Source: Fischerella sp. JS2 (GTDB lineage: Bacteria > Cyanobacteriota > Cyanobacteriia > Cyanobacteriales > Nostocaceae). Taken from it: a DNA stretch of 64,000 nucleotides. How positions within the stretch are numbered: the stretch's first letter is position 1; each line of letters starts with the position of its first letter. The stretch is from NCBI RefSeq assembly GCF_032393985.1, contig NZ_CP135918.1, positions 62,001 to 126,000 of the forward strand, given 5' to 3'. The position numbers were made by a program, and so were the translations under genes. Under the pieces are notes generated by a model that had not been told where the DNA came from, did not search any database, and saw only the letters and a program-made list of their open reading frames with translations. This document shows positions 28,129 to 36,721 of this stretch, piece by piece.

Positions 28129-28806
28129 TTAGTGGAGTAACTGGCAAAACTGGTAGATTGCTTGCCAAATTTCTGTTAAGACATTGTCTAAGGCGTGATC
28201 ACTGTCTAATTCTACTAAATTTACCCAAGGACGGGATTTAGCAAAAGCACGACTGGCTTGGATTGGAATAACCTCATCATTTTTTCCATGCAGGATGAGG
28301 GTAGAAATCGGACGCTGTAATATTTCTTCTCGATATTGAGCCGCATCTGTTAGGAAATCATAACTTAAAGGTAACGATCGCCCTGCGCCATAGTGATAAA
28401 CCATTAAATACTTTTCTTTTTCCCAAAGCTGTACTTGTGCATCTCCTAGCTGATTTAACCAATGGGCTAAAAAGCCAAAGGCGGGTGCTAACAAAATCAG
28501 CTTCTGCACCTGGGAGTATTGCTGTGCTATGTAAGCAGCTGTTAAACCACCGAGACTGGAACCAATGAGGGTTACTGGTGTAAGTTGAGGTGGAGATTGT
28601 TCTGTATCCTCTTTGCCATCTGCTGAAATGATTGACGCTACTTGATTAATTTGGCGAGTAATTGTCAAGTGGGAAAAATCGCCAAAATTTAAATCAGGAA
28701 TATTCACCTTGATATTAAATTCAGCAAAGCGATCGCGTATATACCGAGCTTTGACAGAATTAGGACTAGAAGCAAAGCCGTGAAGATAGATAAATTTGTT
28801 AAGCAT
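28129..28806 (-). CDS. YqiA/YcfP family alpha/beta hydrolase
   Basis: The start is set at ATG 28806. The 225-residue protein is a single esterase-like domain: FIYLHGFASSPNSVKARYI (oxyanion region), nucleophile Ser in IGSSLGGLTA, acid in LHGKNDEVIP and histidine in DSDHALDN. All catalytic-triad positions are present. Relatives (YqiA) hydrolyse short acyl esters, but the natural substrate is unknown. It follows surE by 23 bp on the same strand, which suggests a two-gene operon. Confidence 0.8.
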   Translation of the reverse strand: MLNKFIYLHGFASSPNSVKARYIRDRFAEFNIKVNIPDLNFGDFSHLTITRQINQVASIISADGKEDTEQSPPQLTPVTLIGSSLGGLTAAYIAQQYSQVQKLILLAPAFGFLAHWLNQLGDAQVQLWEKEKYLMVYHYGAGRSLPLSYDFLTDAAQYREEILQRPISTLILHGKNDEVIPIQASRAFAKSRPWVNLVELDSDHALDNVLTEIWQAIYQFCQLLH

Positions 28807-28829
28807 CAAGCTTTTACATCAGTAATTAT

Positions 28830-29549
28830 TTATACTTTTAACTGGGTGACTGCTATTTTACCTGAAAAGCAAACATCAACATCACTGCCAGGAGTGCGAT
28901 CGCGCTGTTGATATACGCCAGCATAGTAGAATTTATCACCTTCTATTCGGTAGTTAATAGGCAATGGTTTAGTACAAGGTTGGCAAAATACAACTTCTGG
29001 GTCGGGTTCTCCTGGTAAAAGATGAGGTAAATTTACATTCCAAAAAGTTCCCGTTTCCAAAGGACGGTTGAGTAAGTCAGATAGAACATTCGCTGTCCAG
29101 CGTGCAGCTACATGCCAATCAACATTGAGTTTACCTTTGCGATAGTGAGATATTGCAACTCCCGGAATCCCATGCATCGCTGCTTCCCTGACGGCAGCAA
29201 CAGTACCAGAAATATAGGCATCTACTCCTAAATTACCACCAGCATTGATGCCAGACATGACAAAGTTGACATTTTCACATATATGTGTAATGGCAATTCT
29301 CACACAATCAGCAGGAGTGCCTGCAATGGCATACTCATGATCTGAGCGATGATGAACGTGTATCGGTTGAGTTGTAGTTACTTGATGCCCACACCCAGAG
29401 AGATGATCTTTAGGAGCGGCTATAATCACGGGTAAGTGAGTACTGGATGCTGGATATTTGCCATTAATACCAAGTCTGTTTACAGCTTCACGAAGTGCTT
29501 TAATACCTGGAGCGTCAATTCCATCGTCATTAGTAAGAATTAAGGTCAT
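28830..29549 (-). CDS. surE: 5'-nucleotidase SurE
   Basis: The 239-residue protein matches SurE, a metal-dependent phosphatase acting on nucleoside 5'-monophosphates and also short polyphosphate. Metal ligands are seen in LTNDDGIDAPG (Asp8, Asp9), in the loop DHLSGCGHQ (Ser) and in VMSGINAGGNLG (Asn). Length is about normal. It heads a probable operon with the downstream hydrolase. SurE is often stress-linked, which fits the neighbouring region, though that link is only positional. Confidence 0.92.
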   Translation of the reverse strand: MTLILTNDDGIDAPGIKALREAVNRLGINGKYPASSTHLPVIIAAPKDHLSGCGHQVTTTQPIHVHHRSDHEYAIAGTPADCVRIAITHICENVNFVMSGINAGGNLGVDAYISGTVAAVREAAMHGIPGVAISHYRKGKLNVDWHVAARWTANVLSDLLNRPLETGTFWNVNLPHLLPGEPDPEVVFCQPCTKPLPINYRIEGDKFYYAGVYQQRDRTPGSDVDVCFSGKIAVTQLKV

Positions 29550-29695
29550 AATATTTCGGCAATATCCAATTTTTTGATTTTCTCCTTTTTACCTTTTTAA
29601 TTGCTGTTTATGTATATACATGCTGAATAATTACATAATTTATTTAGGGTAAACTCATTAAATAGTCAATAAAAATTGAACTTAACAGTAGTTTT

Positions 29696-30031
29696 TTATC
29701 TTTGAGATTGAGGATTATTAAAATTTTTTAATTCATCAATACTACAAAGCAAATGCGGTTTTTTTGGGTTAGTTAAATCTAATTTATCCCAAGGTATAGT
29801 ATAGCCACCATGAATTTTATGCGCTCCCATGAGGTGCAAAAGTCCTACTGCAATATTCCAAGCCGATAATCGTTCTAGCACGCCTATAGTGCCGATTAGA
29901 TATGCTTGCACAACCCATTCATCGCCTTGTTTTTCAGCGCGTACTTCCTCAATTCTGCCTATAGTTTTGCCTGTTAAATCTACTACTTGTTTGCCTAACA
30001 GCAGTTCCAAATTAATTTCACGAGTTGCCAT
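29696..30031 (-). CDS. PRC-barrel domain protein (copy in the nramp operon)
   Basis: The start is set at ATG 30031 (MATREINLELLLGKQVVDL), overlapping the upstream gene's stop by 14 bp; the longer open frame would overlap further. The 111-residue protein is a PRC-barrel: LLGKQVVDLTGKTIGRIEEV near its N-terminus, then EWVVQAYLIGTIGVLERLS and a C-terminal IPWDKLDLTNPKKPHLL. PRC barrels are small beta-barrels used in photosynthetic reaction centres and RNA-processing proteins. In cyanobacterial stress regions they are of unknown role. A closely similar copy lies at 32420-32764. Confidence 0.75.
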   Translation of the reverse strand: MATREINLELLLGKQVVDLTGKTIGRIEEVRAEKQGDEWVVQAYLIGTIGVLERLSAWNIAVGLLHLMGAHKIHGGYTIPWDKLDLTNPKKPHLLCSIDELKNFNNPQSQR

Positions 30032-30392
30032 GTTCTGCTCCTGGAACTTTTTGGATAATATGTTCACGAATCCATTTTTCATAAGCTAAAGCTGGTGTTG
30101 CTTCAGCTTCAACATCGACTTCTACATTAATACCAATATCACGCACCTTTGACCAAGAAATTCTATACGACTGGCTGTGTTTTGCTCCCCACTTACTTTC
30201 TATTACAGCTACCCAATTTGCTAGACGCGGATGTATTCTTCGTGCCAGTACAGTCATTCCTACTTCAATATAAGTAAGTTTTGGTGGTTGTCCTTCACGT
30301 AATTCCATAACAATACCATCAACTTTACCCATATTGCGCTGGTTTTGATCAATTAATTGATTATCAAGTACATCTCGAATTATGTCTATCAT
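30018..30392 (-). CDS. PRC-barrel-like protein
   Basis: The 124-residue protein has a PRC-barrel-like start (RDVLDNQLIDQNQRNMGKVD) and central LTYIEVGMTVLARRIHPRL. The C-terminal helix carries IREHIIQKVPG. It lies 6 bp downstream of the nramp-like gene and overlaps the next PRC gene by 14 bp, so the three are surely one transcript. Its C-terminal third also survives, out of context, in the degenerate copy at 32765-32900. The role is unknown; a membrane- or metal-linked accessory function is only suggested by the operon. Confidence 0.65.
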   Translation of the reverse strand: MIDIIRDVLDNQLIDQNQRNMGKVDGIVMELREGQPPKLTYIEVGMTVLARRIHPRLANWVAVIESKWGAKHSQSYRISWSKVRDIGINVEVDVEAEATPALAYEKWIREHIIQKVPGAEHGNS

Positions 30393-30398
30393 TTTTAT

Positions 30399-31613
30399 TT
30401 AACTCCCAAGAATTTCTAAGGGAATAGCAGCGATCGCTAAAATAAATGCTAGGGCAATTGTAAAGATCACAACGCTGTTACTAATCCAACCATTACGATA
30501 TCTACCTACATATCTTTCATCATTCATTAATACTAAAAATGGTATAATTACAGGTGGCAAAATTACAGCCGTAATTGCCATTGAAAACAAGGTTAGCTGT
30601 AGAGGATCTATACCAATAGCCATGAGTAAGGAAGCGAAAAAGACAAACAAAGTGTAAACTAAACTAAATCTTGCAGCATCCTTTGGTTTGAGATTTTCAC
30701 CCCAATTCCAACCGAAAGCTTGAGCCACAATATAAGCTGTATCTAGAGTGACTTCTAGTGCCGCACCAAAACAAGCAATACCCAGAGATAGTGCAAATAA
30801 AATAAAACCCCAATAACCAAAAGGTTTTGTTAGCATTAATGCTGCTTGTTCGTAGCTATCAACTTCAATACCTTGAGGACGTAGAACTAATGCTGCTACA
30901 ATTAAAACTCCCAGAGAAACAATACTACCAAAGCCCATTCCTAAGGTGGCAACAGCACGATTAACTCCAATATGTCCTTCATCCCACTTATCTTCTACCG
31001 CACCAGAAGAATAGAAATAAAATAGATAAGGGCTAATCAATGCACCTAAAATACTAACAGCAATAAATAAATAATTTTGTGTATCTTCACGTGGTAAAGT
31101 CGGCAATAAACCAGAACCAATCTCTGTCAAATCTGGATGCAGCTTAAAGGTTGCAAATACAAAGGCAAGTGTGATTAATCCCAAGAGGGAAATACCATTT
31201 TCAATAACACTAAAGTTGCCAAACCAAATTAATAGCCATATGGTAAATGCTACTGGTAGAGCATACCATTGAAAACTGATACCAGTTAATAGCTGTAAAG
31301 CTATACAAACACCACCAATTTCTGCTGCTAAAACTAAAAAATCAACTGCAATTTCAGCTAAAAGTGGGATCACATAAAAATTAAATCCAAAACGTTCACG
31401 TACAGCAGCAGCTAGGGTATGCTTGCTCACAGCTGCTAGACGTCCAGACATTTCTACCAAAAATATTACACAGATTGTACCAAGGACTATTGCCCAAATC
31501 AGTTGAAAACCGAATTTAGAACCAGCCTCTGCTGCTGTAGCGATCGCGCCCACATCAAGGAATCCGCCAATACTGGTAATGATTCCCAAAGCAATCTCAA
31601 AAATTTTCTTCAT
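30399..31613 (-). CDS. NRAMP-like divalent metal transporter with altered metal site
   Basis: The 404-residue protein has about 11 transmembrane helices in the NRAMP (LeuT-fold) pattern, from TSIGGFLDVGAIATAAEAG in helix 1 to IFTIALAFILAIAAIPLEI in the last. Canonical NRAMPs use DPGN in helix 1 and MPH in helix 6 to bind Mn2+ or Fe2+. Here the positions read DVGA (Asp20) and SPY (about 194-196), so the usual Met and Asn ligands are missing. It resembles NRAMP-related proteins with changed substrate (for example Mg2+ or Al3+ types), but the ion is unknown. It overlaps the lipoprotein gene by 4 bp (ATGA) and leads two PRC-barrel genes. Confidence 0.75.
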   Translation of the reverse strand: MKKIFEIALGIITSIGGFLDVGAIATAAEAGSKFGFQLIWAIVLGTICVIFLVEMSGRLAAVSKHTLAAAVRERFGFNFYVIPLLAEIAVDFLVLAAEIGGVCIALQLLTGISFQWYALPVAFTIWLLIWFGNFSVIENGISLLGLITLAFVFATFKLHPDLTEIGSGLLPTLPREDTQNYLFIAVSILGALISPYLFYFYSSGAVEDKWDEGHIGVNRAVATLGMGFGSIVSLGVLIVAALVLRPQGIEVDSYEQAALMLTKPFGYWGFILFALSLGIACFGAALEVTLDTAYIVAQAFGWNWGENLKPKDAARFSLVYTLFVFFASLLMAIGIDPLQLTLFSMAITAVILPPVIIPFLVLMNDERYVGRYRNGWISNSVVIFTIALAFILAIAAIPLEILGS

Positions 31614-32050
31614 GGCGCTTCACCTGTTGCTTGTGCAAGCTGATGGATTTTTTGCTCTGTAGCTGATAATTGTTTAATTTGGGTAGCGATCGCGTTGCGG
31701 TTTTTCTGTTCTATAAGGATTGATATTTTATCTATTGTTTTTTGCAGTTGTTGTAGCTGTTCTAATGCGGTATGCCGTTGTGAAGGTACTATTGATAAAT
31801 TTAAGAGTGTATCTGTTTCTTTTTGCAGTTCTTTTTGAGTTTTTTGTAGTGTATCCTTAGCGTAGCTTGTAGGCACAGCATGACGTTGCCACGCATCAGC
31901 AACCATATGCACTGTCGCAGCCCATGAAGATACACTGTTTAATTCTTTTTTTAATTCCTCTGTAGGTTTTGTACTACTACATGAACACGTAAATAATATC
32001 AGTAATAATAAATAATTACTGATAAATATATATTTTTTCGTTCCTAGCAT
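31610..32050 (-). CDS. Small helical lipoprotein, first gene of the nramp operon
   Basis: Of 146 residues, a signal peptide with lipobox-like ILFTC (Cys about residue 22, then SCSS) precedes a mature helical domain with HMVADAWQRHAVPTSYAKD and coiled-coil heptads to the end. It is presumably anchored in the membrane facing the periplasm or lumen. The TGA stop overlaps the start of the nramp-like gene (ATGA), so translation is coupled. It may be an accessory subunit or sensor of the transporter. No family was recognised. Confidence 0.65.
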   Translation of the reverse strand: MLGTKKYIFISNYLLLLILFTCSCSSTKPTEELKKELNSVSSWAATVHMVADAWQRHAVPTSYAKDTLQKTQKELQKETDTLLNLSIVPSQRHTALEQLQQLQKTIDKISILIEQKNRNAIATQIKQLSATEQKIHQLAQATGEAP

Positions 32051-32419
32051 ATCTTAATGCTTATTAAACATTGATAATCATATCTTCTACTTTTTAATAA
32101 TAAAATTCATACATTCAATTTTGAGTAATTCTAAAGTATATTTCTAACACTGTAAATAGACAGAAAATTTACATAAAAAATATAGGAAAATTACTAACTT
32201 TAGACAGATGTTTTCATTAGTCGTATGTGTAGTCAGAGTCTCATATTTTTTTACCCTCATTGTGGGCATAATTGTTCGTGGAGTCTTGCACGAGTTACAG
32301 TATGGTAAGGTGGAGCTTACAAACCTTCGTTACCGGGTTCAACCTAGAACATAAGTATACTTAACCATATTGCTATATGGTTTCACAACATCTTGTTTTC
32401 TATATAATTTTTCAATAGT

Positions 32420-32932
32420 TTAATTATATTCTGATTCCTGCTGTTGCTCGGATAAGATCTTTAATTCATCTATACTACAAAGCAAACGTGGCTTTTTGGG
32501 GTCGCTTAGATCTAATTTTTCCCAAGGGACAATGTAGCCACCATGAATTTTCTTCACTCCTATGAGATATAAAATTTCTGTGGCAATATCCGAAGTTGGT
32601 AATCGTTCTAGCATTCCGATAGTACCGATTATATATACTTGCATAACCCATTCCTCTCCCTGCTTTTCAGCACGTACTTCCTCAATTCTGCCTATGGTTT
32701 TGCCTGTTGGATCTACAACTTGTCTACCTAACAGCTTTTCAAAATCGATATCGTAATTAGCCATGTTTTGCTCCAGGAGTTTTTTGGATAATATTTTAAC
32801 TGACCTATTTTCAGAAGCTAAAGCAACATCAGATCTGGCTTCAACATTGAATTCTACATTAATACTAATATTATGCAGCTTTGACCAAGAAATTTTCTCC
32901 AGTAGCGATCGCTCTCCAAAAATTTCAGACAT
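32420..32932 (-). CDS. PRC-barrel protein in a chimeric frame (degenerate second cassette copy)
   Basis: The functional part probably starts at ATG 32764 (MANYDIDFEKLLGRQVVD), giving a 114-residue PRC-barrel nearly identical in layout to 29696-30031. The frame stays open upstream to 32932. That part is a fusion of an NRAMP fragment (its first codons MSEIFGERS continue from EMS of the transporter) with the tail of the other PRC gene (ISWSKLHNISINVEFNV, compare ISWSKVRDIGINVEVDV). The original cassette was deleted internally. Whether the long form is translated is unknown. Confidence 0.65.
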   Translation of the reverse strand: MSEIFGERSLLEKISWSKLHNISINVEFNVEARSDVALASENRSVKILSKKLLEQNMANYDIDFEKLLGRQVVDPTGKTIGRIEEVRAEKQGEEWVMQVYIIGTIGMLERLPTSDIATEILYLIGVKKIHGGYIVPWEKLDLSDPKKPRLLCSIDELKILSEQQQESEYN

Positions 32933-33000
32933 TTCTAATAAAAATATTACCCAAATCCCACCAAGGACTGTTGCCCAAATTACCTAAATAAGAACTTGAA
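32933..33000 (-). pseudogene. Fragment of an NRAMP-like transporter gene
   Basis: The - strand reads GFQVLI, stop, VIWATVLGGIWVIFLLEMS. It aligns with FGFQLIWAIVLGTICVIFLVEMSG of the intact transporter at 31445-31510, with a stop codon and small indel. Only this helix-2 region survives. It joins directly to the PRC part in the chimeric frame. Confidence 0.7.
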
Positions 33001-33045
33001 AGCCAGACTTATTATAACTTGCAGTCAAACAAAGTTAAAAAACTT

Positions 33046-33273
33046 TTAAAATCCTCGACCACAGATAGAATCAACAACTACTGCTGGTTGATTTCTATTC
33101 TGTTCTCGACACAACAAAACTTTAGCCAAACGTTGTTGCTCATAAAAACGATGAGCTAACCAGCCGATAGGCGTACCTAAAAATGTACCGATAATTAAAC
33201 CAGTAATCAAACTAAAAACAAGATGCTTTCTTTTGATCGTATTTCTTCTTTCAACTGTGTCTTGTCTTAACAT
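33046..33273 (-). CDS. Small single-pass membrane protein
   Basis: The 75-residue protein has a basic start, one helix (about 19-40, LVFSLITGLIIGTFLGTPIGW) and a C-terminal part with two cysteines (LLCREQNRNQP, SICGRGF). The spaced cysteines might pair. It lies just upstream of the degenerate transporter copy on the same strand. No family was recognised; similar tiny membrane proteins accompany stress genes in cyanobacteria, an impression and not a search result. Confidence 0.5.
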   Translation of the reverse strand: MLRQDTVERRNTIKRKHLVFSLITGLIIGTFLGTPIGWLAHRFYEQQRLAKVLLCREQNRNQPAVVVDSICGRGF

Positions 33274-33444
33274 AAATACCTGATTACTTATTTGTATTTC
33301 AAAAAAATATTTAGGAATTTTTGGATTTATAAATAATGGAATTTCCCCCTAGCTTTCTTGTTCAGCTAGAGGGCTAGTGGAGATAAAAATTAACAAATTT
33401 CAAGCTTGTCGGTATAACTTTACATTATACCAATTGAAAAATTC

Positions 33445-33936
33445 TTAAACTTCTGCACCTGCTTTTGGTTCAGCGCCCATAGGGGAAACATAATCACGGA
33501 AAAGAGTGATTTGTTGGCCAAAGTCTAACTCTTTAATTTTGTTGAAGAGTTCCTCTGCTTGAGAAGAAAGCTGATAGTTAGGAGGCATAGGAATGATAGT
33601 AGCATTTTCCATTCCTTGGGCTAAACGATACCAAAATAGCAATTTAGTCGTATCGCTCATTGAACCGTATTCGCGAGTGTATCTATTATCTGCTTGATTA
33701 ATTAAATCTCGCTGTAATTGTAGTTGTTCTTCATGGGATAATTCCTTGACTTGATTGAACAAACCTTCAGCAACATTGGGAGAAACAGTGCTGGCATCGG
33801 GTGCAGCAGGGGTAATAGAATCACCCATTTCTTTGTAGATAAACCAAAATAAAGCAAGCTGTTCATCTACAGGTAAATTTTGAAATGCTTGTACATATTC
33901 ACGAATAGTTGGATCGTTAGTTTGGGTATATGTCAT
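33445..33936 (-). CDS. Helical carotenoid protein (OCP N-terminal-domain homologue)
   Basis: The 163-residue all-helical protein corresponds to the N-terminal domain of the orange carotenoid protein only. Carotenoid-contact regions are recognisable: DEQLALFWFIYKEMGDSIT (Trp31, Tyr34) and TTKLLFWYRLAQGME (Trp102, Tyr103). It also has the end motif GQQITLFRDYVSPMG. Such proteins bind a carotenoid and quench singlet oxygen or phycobilisomes without photoswitching. There is no C-terminal-domain gene or FRP nearby. It is divergent from the SDR gene at 34150 and could share its regulatory region. Confidence 0.9.
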   Translation of the reverse strand: MTYTQTNDPTIREYVQAFQNLPVDEQLALFWFIYKEMGDSITPAAPDASTVSPNVAEGLFNQVKELSHEEQLQLQRDLINQADNRYTREYGSMSDTTKLLFWYRLAQGMENATIIPMPPNYQLSSQAEELFNKIKELDFGQQITLFRDYVSPMGAEPKAGAEV

Positions 33937-34149
33937 GATAACTCCGATTTGCCAGAAATTAAGATACTAATAGTAAAGTTATCAAAGCATCATTGAGTAT
34001 TTAACCCTACTGAAGACAGATGTATCTCAACCAAATTGCAGAAGAATTAAAAGGGGTAATTGGTAATGGATAATCGGAAAAATTTTAAGCACTAATCACC
34101 AATTATCAATTGAACTAATCATTAAATAATCCAAAGGAAGGATGCAAAA

Positions 34150-35025
34150 ATGGATAGACGTTTAGAAGGCAAAGTGGCTATTATCACAGGATCTGGAACT
34201 GGTATAGGTGAAGCTATTGCCCATAAGTTTGCCAAAGAAGGCGCTGCTGTCGTTGTCAATGGGCTAGCAGATGACCCAATTGAAGACGTGGTACAAAAAA
34301 TTAAACATTATGGTGGCAAAGCGATCGCCTACGCGGGTGATGTTTCCCAAGAGTTTCACGCTCAAAACTGCGTGCAAACTGCAATTAATGCCTATGGTAA
34401 GTTGGATATTCTGGTTAATAACGCAGGTGTATTTCTTGCCACCGCAGAAACTCAAGACTACCCTATTGAAGTTTTTGATGAAACTATACGTATGAACCTC
34501 CGTTCAGCATTTTTAATGACAAAATACGCACTGCCGCATCTACAAAAAACACGGGGTAATATTATTTCTGCTGGTTCCGAGGCTGGTTTCAATGGCTTGG
34601 CATATAATACACCTTACGGAGGCACTAAAGGTTGGATGCATTCCTTTATGAAAGGTGTTGCTGTAGAACAAGCCAGACATGGCATCCGTGCTAACTGTGT
34701 TTGCCCTGGTGCAATTGATACAGCTTGGACACACAAAGAAGAAGGGCCAATGAATGCCAAAATGGAGAAAACCCTGATTGAAGCCACACCACTGGCACGA
34801 CGCGGCACACCAGAGGAAATAGCTAACATCTACGCTTTCCTTGCTTCTGATGAAGCCAGCTATGTAACAGGTGCTTTGTGGCTAGCTGATGGTGGTGTTA
34901 CTGTTGCTAAGGGGGCAGTTGGTAAAGACACTCCATTTTGGTTACGTTCTGAACCCCAAGGCGAACTACGCCTCGATCACTCTCAGGAAGGATTGGAGAA
35001 CAAACAAACCCAGTCAAAGATTTAG
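34150..35025 (+). CDS. Short-chain dehydrogenase/reductase
   Basis: The 291-residue SDR has the NAD(P)-binding TGSGTGIG (13-20), NNAG motif and catalytic Tyr-x3-Lys in PYGGTKGWMHS (near residue 157), followed by PGAIDT. The C-terminal tail extends past the normal end with a charged stretch. These enzymes oxidise sugars or alcohols such as glucose 1-dehydrogenase-type substrates; the true substrate is unknown. A strong AAAGGAAGG ribosome site precedes the ATG. It heads the stress-type island and is divergent from the carotenoid protein gene. Confidence 0.85.
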   Translation: MDRRLEGKVAIITGSGTGIGEAIAHKFAKEGAAVVVNGLADDPIEDVVQKIKHYGGKAIAYAGDVSQEFHAQNCVQTAINAYGKLDILVNNAGVFLATAETQDYPIEVFDETIRMNLRSAFLMTKYALPHLQKTRGNIISAGSEAGFNGLAYNTPYGGTKGWMHSFMKGVAVEQARHGIRANCVCPGAIDTAWTHKEEGPMNAKMEKTLIEATPLARRGTPEEIANIYAFLASDEASYVTGALWLADGGVTVAKGAVGKDTPFWLRSEPQGELRLDHSQEGLENKQTQSKI

Positions 35026-35111
35026 ATGAAATAGGAAACGGGGAACAGGGAACAGGGAAAGGTAATTAGAATATTGTTTATTTTTCCAATGTTCAATTCC
35101 CACTCCTCACA

Positions 35112-35149
35112 CCCCACCCTACGGGAAGCCGCGCAAAGCGCGTCTACAC
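35112..35149 (-). repeat. Copy of the cgcgtctac/cttcccgtaggg module
   Basis: This matches 134-171 and 57412-57449 in reverse orientation. Heptamer-like cactcctcacacccc runs flank it between the SDR and DUF6335 genes. Confidence 0.75.
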
Positions 35150-35177
35150 ACCTCTCACACCTCATCCCCCATCTCCT

Positions 35178-35654
35178 TTACTCCCTACGTTCCTCATAAT
35201 CCTCGCTAGATAGAGGATCTAGCTCCCAACGCCTGTCGTCACGCTGCTCTAACATATCGTTTGTCCGCAGAAATGCAAAATCGTTCATCTCTATCCCAAC
35301 AGCAGCACCAATTTCATCAACGATATCCTGATCGGGAGTTGGGGCGGTACCACCTGGGGCCTCATCACCGACATCGGCAGCTTCTTCCCAAGCTGCATCC
35401 ACATCCCCACCAGTTAACTCAGGACTAGTGTAGTTGTAACGCTGTTCTTCATCGCGCAGTCTGCGATCGCCTATGTTATACCCTGGCTCATCCTTCACAC
35501 CAGTACCATAAGACTCTGTAATTTCCTCCGGTAAGTCAGAAATTTGCGGTGGTAAATTTTCCTGTTGAGGTTGTTTATCCGGATCTACTTGATTTAGTTG
35601 AGCTTCTAAATCTTGTGGAGCTTGATAATCTTGTTGAATGTCTGGATCTACCAT
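35178..35654 (-). CDS. DUF6335-like acidic hydrophilic protein
   Basis: The 158-residue protein has no membrane segment and is very acidic, glutamine-rich in the first 50 residues. The conserved-looking part is PELTGGDVDAAWEEAADVGD through APTPDQDIVDEIGAAVG, ending RWELDPLSSEDYEERRE. This is the pattern of the DUF6335 group in cyanobacteria (name recalled, not searched). It may be a disordered stress protein. It is convergent with the SDR gene. Confidence 0.65.
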   Translation of the reverse strand: MVDPDIQQDYQAPQDLEAQLNQVDPDKQPQQENLPPQISDLPEEITESYGTGVKDEPGYNIGDRRLRDEEQRYNYTSPELTGGDVDAAWEEAADVGDEAPGGTAPTPDQDIVDEIGAAVGIEMNDFAFLRTNDMLEQRDDRRWELDPLSSEDYEERRE

Positions 35655-36234
35655 AAATACTTGCTATTTATTGCATCCCCACAATAACGCTTTATTTTCT
35701 TACGGTTGTCTTCCAACCGATGTATACCTCCGGAAAGAAAATCATTTCAACCTTTAGAGCGAAGAGCAATTGGGAATTTGTGCATACTCTTATAAGAGTG
35801 AATCCACGCTATAGCCACTTCATCAAAGTTATGAGTTGTGAACTTTAGTTAATATCATAAATTCATAGCTCATAACTATTTTTTTAAAATTATAAATGGG
35901 ACTTCTCACAATTTCATTAATCTATTTCCAAAGATGTACCTGAGTTTTTCGCAAAATAGTTCTTGTGAATGAATGCATATACAAAGTAAAACATCAAAAT
36001 TGAGTTCATGGTCAAGTTACTTAATCAAGTTACTTAATATTAAAGTTAGGATTGTTTTAATTGAGACTGACTAATTTTTATTTTTAATAAAAGCAGTAAG
36101 TCTCAATCCTAACTGTTTCTTAAAAAAATAATATTGTTCTGATTTATCACTATTTTTACTAAATTCATTTTTATTAATTTTATTAGAAACAAAAGTATTT
36201 TGAATTGAATTAATCTTGAATGGAGGTAAAAAAA
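35655..36234. other. Regulatory-looking gap with tandem 13-mer and large hairpin
   Basis: The tcaagttacttaa unit occurs twice in tandem (about 36012-36039). Next is a long interrupted inverted repeat (gttaggatt at 36045-36053 with agtctcaatcctaac at 36099-36113). No gene was seen. It separates two divergent island genes, so shared regulation is plausible. Confidence 0.45.
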
Positions 36235-36636
36235 GTGAAATATGAGGAATTTATTACACATGTTCAAAGTGTTGCCCTGTTAAATACACGAGAAGAAGCA
36301 GAACGAGCTACTCGTGCCACACTGGAAACAATTAAAGAACGAATTGTTGGTGATGAAGCAAAAGATTTAGCTTCACAATTGCCAGAGAAATTAGCAGAAT
36401 GCCTACACGGAAGAGAAGGTGAGAACGGTCAACCATTCTCACTGCAAGAGTTTATTGCCCGGGTGAGTAAAAAAGAGGGAGTAGAACCAACTGCTGCTGC
36501 AATACATATTCGTTCTGTGTTTACAGTTCTACAAGATGCTGTGACACCAGGGGAATTTGCCGATTTTCAGAGTAATTTTTCTGCCGATTATGCAGAACTA
36601 TTTCCTACTGCACCAACTAGTGAAGTGTCGACGTAA
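36235..36636 (+). CDS. DUF2267 domain protein
   Basis: The start is set at GTG 36235 because a perfect GGAGG lies 8-12 bp ahead of it, inside the five-codon extension that ATG 36220 would give. The 133-residue protein is the DUF2267 helical domain (KYEEFITHVQSVALL, EEAERATRATLETIKERI, DLASQLPEKLAECL, FADFQSNFSADYAELF). The family often sits in stress clusters and its function is unknown. It is the first of several + strand island genes. Confidence 0.85.
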   Translation: MKYEEFITHVQSVALLNTREEAERATRATLETIKERIVGDEAKDLASQLPEKLAECLHGREGENGQPFSLQEFIARVSKKEGVEPTAAAIHIRSVFTVLQDAVTPGEFADFQSNFSADYAELFPTAPTSEVST

Positions 36637-36721
36637 AAATAATGAATTATGAAATTAAGTTAATTTCATAATTCATTTGATGATTTAAGAAAAATTAGAT
36701 TGAATAGAGTGGAAACATTAA

